A stretch of 64,000 nucleotides of DNA from Jeotgalibacillus soli (GTDB taxonomy: Bacteria; Bacillota; Bacilli; Bacillales; Jeotgalibacillaceae), in contig NZ_JXRP01000019.1 in the NCBI RefSeq assembly GCF_000829435.1, forward strand, positions 1 to 64,000, in the 5' to 3' direction. Made by a program: the position numbers and the translations under genes. Each line of letters starts with the position of its first letter. Within the stretch, counting starts at the first letter, position 1. The notes below the pieces were generated by a model. It saw nothing but the letters and a program-made list of their open reading frames with translations. It did no database searches and had not been told where the DNA came from. This document shows, one piece after another, positions 62,695 to 64,000 of the stretch.

Positions 62695-63057
62695 TCATTT
62701 GTGCATAACATTCTCTACCTGTTCAAGAACAAAAAAACTGGACTGAACATAGCTTTTAAAGCGATTGTAGCTTGTTTCAGGAAAGAAGCACTGAACGGTT
62801 AGTAACTCAATATTTTCAACCGTTGCCTTAATCTGGTTGGCATGAAGATTTTTCTGGTGATTCGCCTGTAAAAATGGGATAACAAGATCTTTCCACTCAT
62901 TTGAAAGTTTATGTGCTCGGTCTGCAAAAGGCTTTACCTCTTGAAAGAAGTCGCCTTTATCCATTGCTATCCGACGTTTATCATACTCTTTCTCAGCTTC
63001 TTCTACCGTGTTCAGCAGTTCTTTCGTTAATTCCAACATTATTTGTTTATCATGCAT
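62695..63057 (-). CDS. yppE: YppE-like protein (DUF1798)
   Basis: 120 residues from the ATG with AAAGGAG 9 bases upstream. Helical: MLELTKELLNTVEEAEKEYD, ADRAHKLSNEWKDLVIPFL, TVENIELLTVQCFFPETSYN. Matches the four-helix-bundle family of B. subtilis YppE. Function unknown. Divergent from recU, as in B. subtilis. Confidence 0.87.
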   Translation of the reverse strand: MHDKQIMLELTKELLNTVEEAEKEYDKRRIAMDKGDFFQEVKPFADRAHKLSNEWKDLVIPFLQANHQKNLHANQIKATVENIELLTVQCFFPETSYNRFKSYVQSSFFVLEQVENVMHK

Positions 63058-63259
63058 TAGGTTGCACTCCTTTACAATTTCCAAACCTATTGTACCAAAA
63101 GATTATTTGGTTTTGGAATGAAACCTTTTGGACTAGTTATTCGTCTAATACTTTCAGTAGTCGACAAGAATCCTCTCATGAATCATACTTATGTCTAGTC
63201 TGTGTATTAAGTGCCGGCTGCCTGTCAATCTGATATGATTAGTATGTGAGGTGTTTTCT

Positions 63260-63877
63260 ATGGAGTTTCATTATCCAAACGGTAAAAAATTTATATCAAA
63301 AAAAGCGGAGACTGAACGAACCTCCATTCCATTTGTACACAACGCAAAATCTCATGGGAAACGCGGGATGACATTAGAGGAGGATCTAAACGAAACAAAT
63401 CAATATTATCTGGATAGAGGAAAAGCGGTTATCCATAAGAAGCCAACGCCCGTTCAAATTGTGAATGTCGATTATCCGAAACGAAGTGCTGCCGTAATAA
63501 AAGAAGCTTATTTTAAACAAGCTTCGACTACTGATTATAATGGTGTTTATAAGGGGTTTTATGTAGATTTCGAAGCAAAGGAGACGCGCAATGAAACTTC
63601 CTTTCCTTTGAAAAATTTTCATCCCCATCAAATTAATCATATGGATCAGGTTGTGACACATCAAGGACTTGCCTTTGTCATCATTCGTTTTTCTTTAACT
63701 GAAGAAATCTTTTTACTGCCTTTTAAGCAGTTAAAATTATACTGGGATCGCATGGAACAAGGCGGTCGCAAATCAATAACAAAAGATGAAATACAATCAG
63801 ATGGGTTTGCACTAAAACTAGGGTTGCAACCAAAAATTGATTACCTTAAAATTGTGGATCATATACTGCCCGTATAA
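63260..63877 (+). CDS. recU: Holliday-junction resolvase RecU
   Basis: 205 residues from the ATG with GAGGTG 7 bases upstream. Type II restriction-like fold: [29 protein letters not shown], with catalytic Asp and Glu/Lys in [13 protein letters not shown], and the stalk region ([15 protein letters not shown]). Cuts four-way junctions and helps RecA loading. Forms an operon with ponA, 35 bases downstream. Confidence 0.95.
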   Translation: MEFHYPNGKKFISKKAETERTSIPFVHNAKSHGKRGMTLEEDLNETNQYYLDRGKAVIHKKPTPVQIVNVDYPKRSAAVIKEAYFKQASTTDYNGVYKGFYVDFEAKETRNETSFPLKNFHPHQINHMDQVVTHQGLAFVIIRFSLTEEIFLLPFKQLKLYWDRMEQGGRKSITKDEIQSDGFALKLGLQPKIDYLKIVDHILPV

Positions 63878-63912
63878 AATGGCAGGATTTGTTGAAAGTG
63901 AGGAAGATAGGT

Positions 63913-64000
63913 ATGGCTGAATATACATCCCGAGAAGAAAAAAGACGGGCTCAGCAAGCTTCGAAGAAAAAAGGAAACTCAAAAAAGAAACCAAAAAAAT
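63913..64000 (+). CDS. ponA: Start of PBP1 gene ponA (cut by window edge)
   Basis: Only 29 codons are inside: MAEYTSREEKRRAQQASKKK followed by more Lys. A charged cytoplasmic tail with Arg/Lys runs precedes the membrane anchor of class A penicillin-binding proteins. The position after recU identifies it as ponA. Ribosome site is weak (GAGGAAG). Rest lies beyond the window. Confidence 0.8.
   Translation, partial: MAEYTSREEKRRAQQASKKKGNSKKKPKK

Noticed and set aside
1-64000. CRISPR array, prophage, toxin-antitoxin or restriction system
   Set aside because: No regularly spaced direct repeats, phage structural genes, or recognisable toxin, restriction or methylase defence genes were seen.

Overview
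The window is a chromosomal segment of a low-GC Gram-positive endospore former of the Bacillaceae. Evidence: the spore-coat protein CotD, Spo0M, type B RNase P RNA, GpsB, MntR, DegV and many proteins that are close relatives of Bacillus subtilis Yp-series proteins, in nearly the B. subtilis order (recU/ponA, yppE, yppG, mrfAB, cotD, ypsA, gpsB, rnpB, ypsC, ypvA, ypwA, then dynA, ypcP, ypdQ, ypeP, ypeQ, cspD). Most genes lie on the minus strand. No rRNA, tRNA or CRISPR array lies inside, but the first ~230 bases are the tandem promoters and leader of an rRNA operon that reads leftward out of the window.

Layout. 1-12.2 kb is an accessory, decaying region: small unknown genes, a broken HIT-family gene, a ureohydrolase with an altered metal motif, a GAF-STAS protein, a truncated IS256-type transposase, an amidohydrolase, a GNAT acetyltransferase behind what looks like an attenuator (10-codon leader ORF, mutually exclusive hairpins, terminator), a stand-alone MurG and a broken carotenoid-biosynthesis (CruF-like) membrane gene. 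12.3-21.5 kb holds a MATE transporter, two non-typical enzymes (an SDR lacking the catalytic Tyr, a PlsY paralogue), a CAP-domain exoprotein, a CobW GTPase, CtpA, DeoD, Spo0M and YozE. 21.9-34.8 kb is the conserved core: Crr, MsrAB, YpmR/YpmS, DegV, hemolysin III-like YplQ, DfrA/ThyA, YpjP, YpiP, bacilliredoxin, YpgR, an ABC-F protein and YpgQ. 35.1-41.7 kb has Fhs, a manganese import and sensing cluster mntABCD-mntR preceded by two MntR-box-like palindromes, and cspD. 41.7-50.4 kb has the ypeQ-ypeP, ypdQ, ypcP, sulfurtransferase and dynA block, with a 58-residue four-cysteine protein between dynA and the sulfurtransferase, a broken CheX-like gene and an SDR. 50.6-64 kb holds an interspersed Bacillaceae repeat, carboxypeptidase Taq, a DinG-like helicase, an rRNA methyltransferase, rnpB, gpsB, ypsA, cotD, mrfB, mrfA, yppG, yppE, recU and the start of ponA.

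Working themes: DNA repair and recombination (MrfAB, YpvA, RecU, YpcP), thiol and oxidative repair (MsrAB, bacilliredoxin), thymidylate/folate metabolism (ThyA, DfrA, Fhs), cell-envelope growth (GpsB, PonA, extra MurG, CtpA, DynA) and manganese homeostasis. The strongest candidate for something undescribed is the leader-peptide attenuator at 8938-9080 upstream of the GNAT gene.
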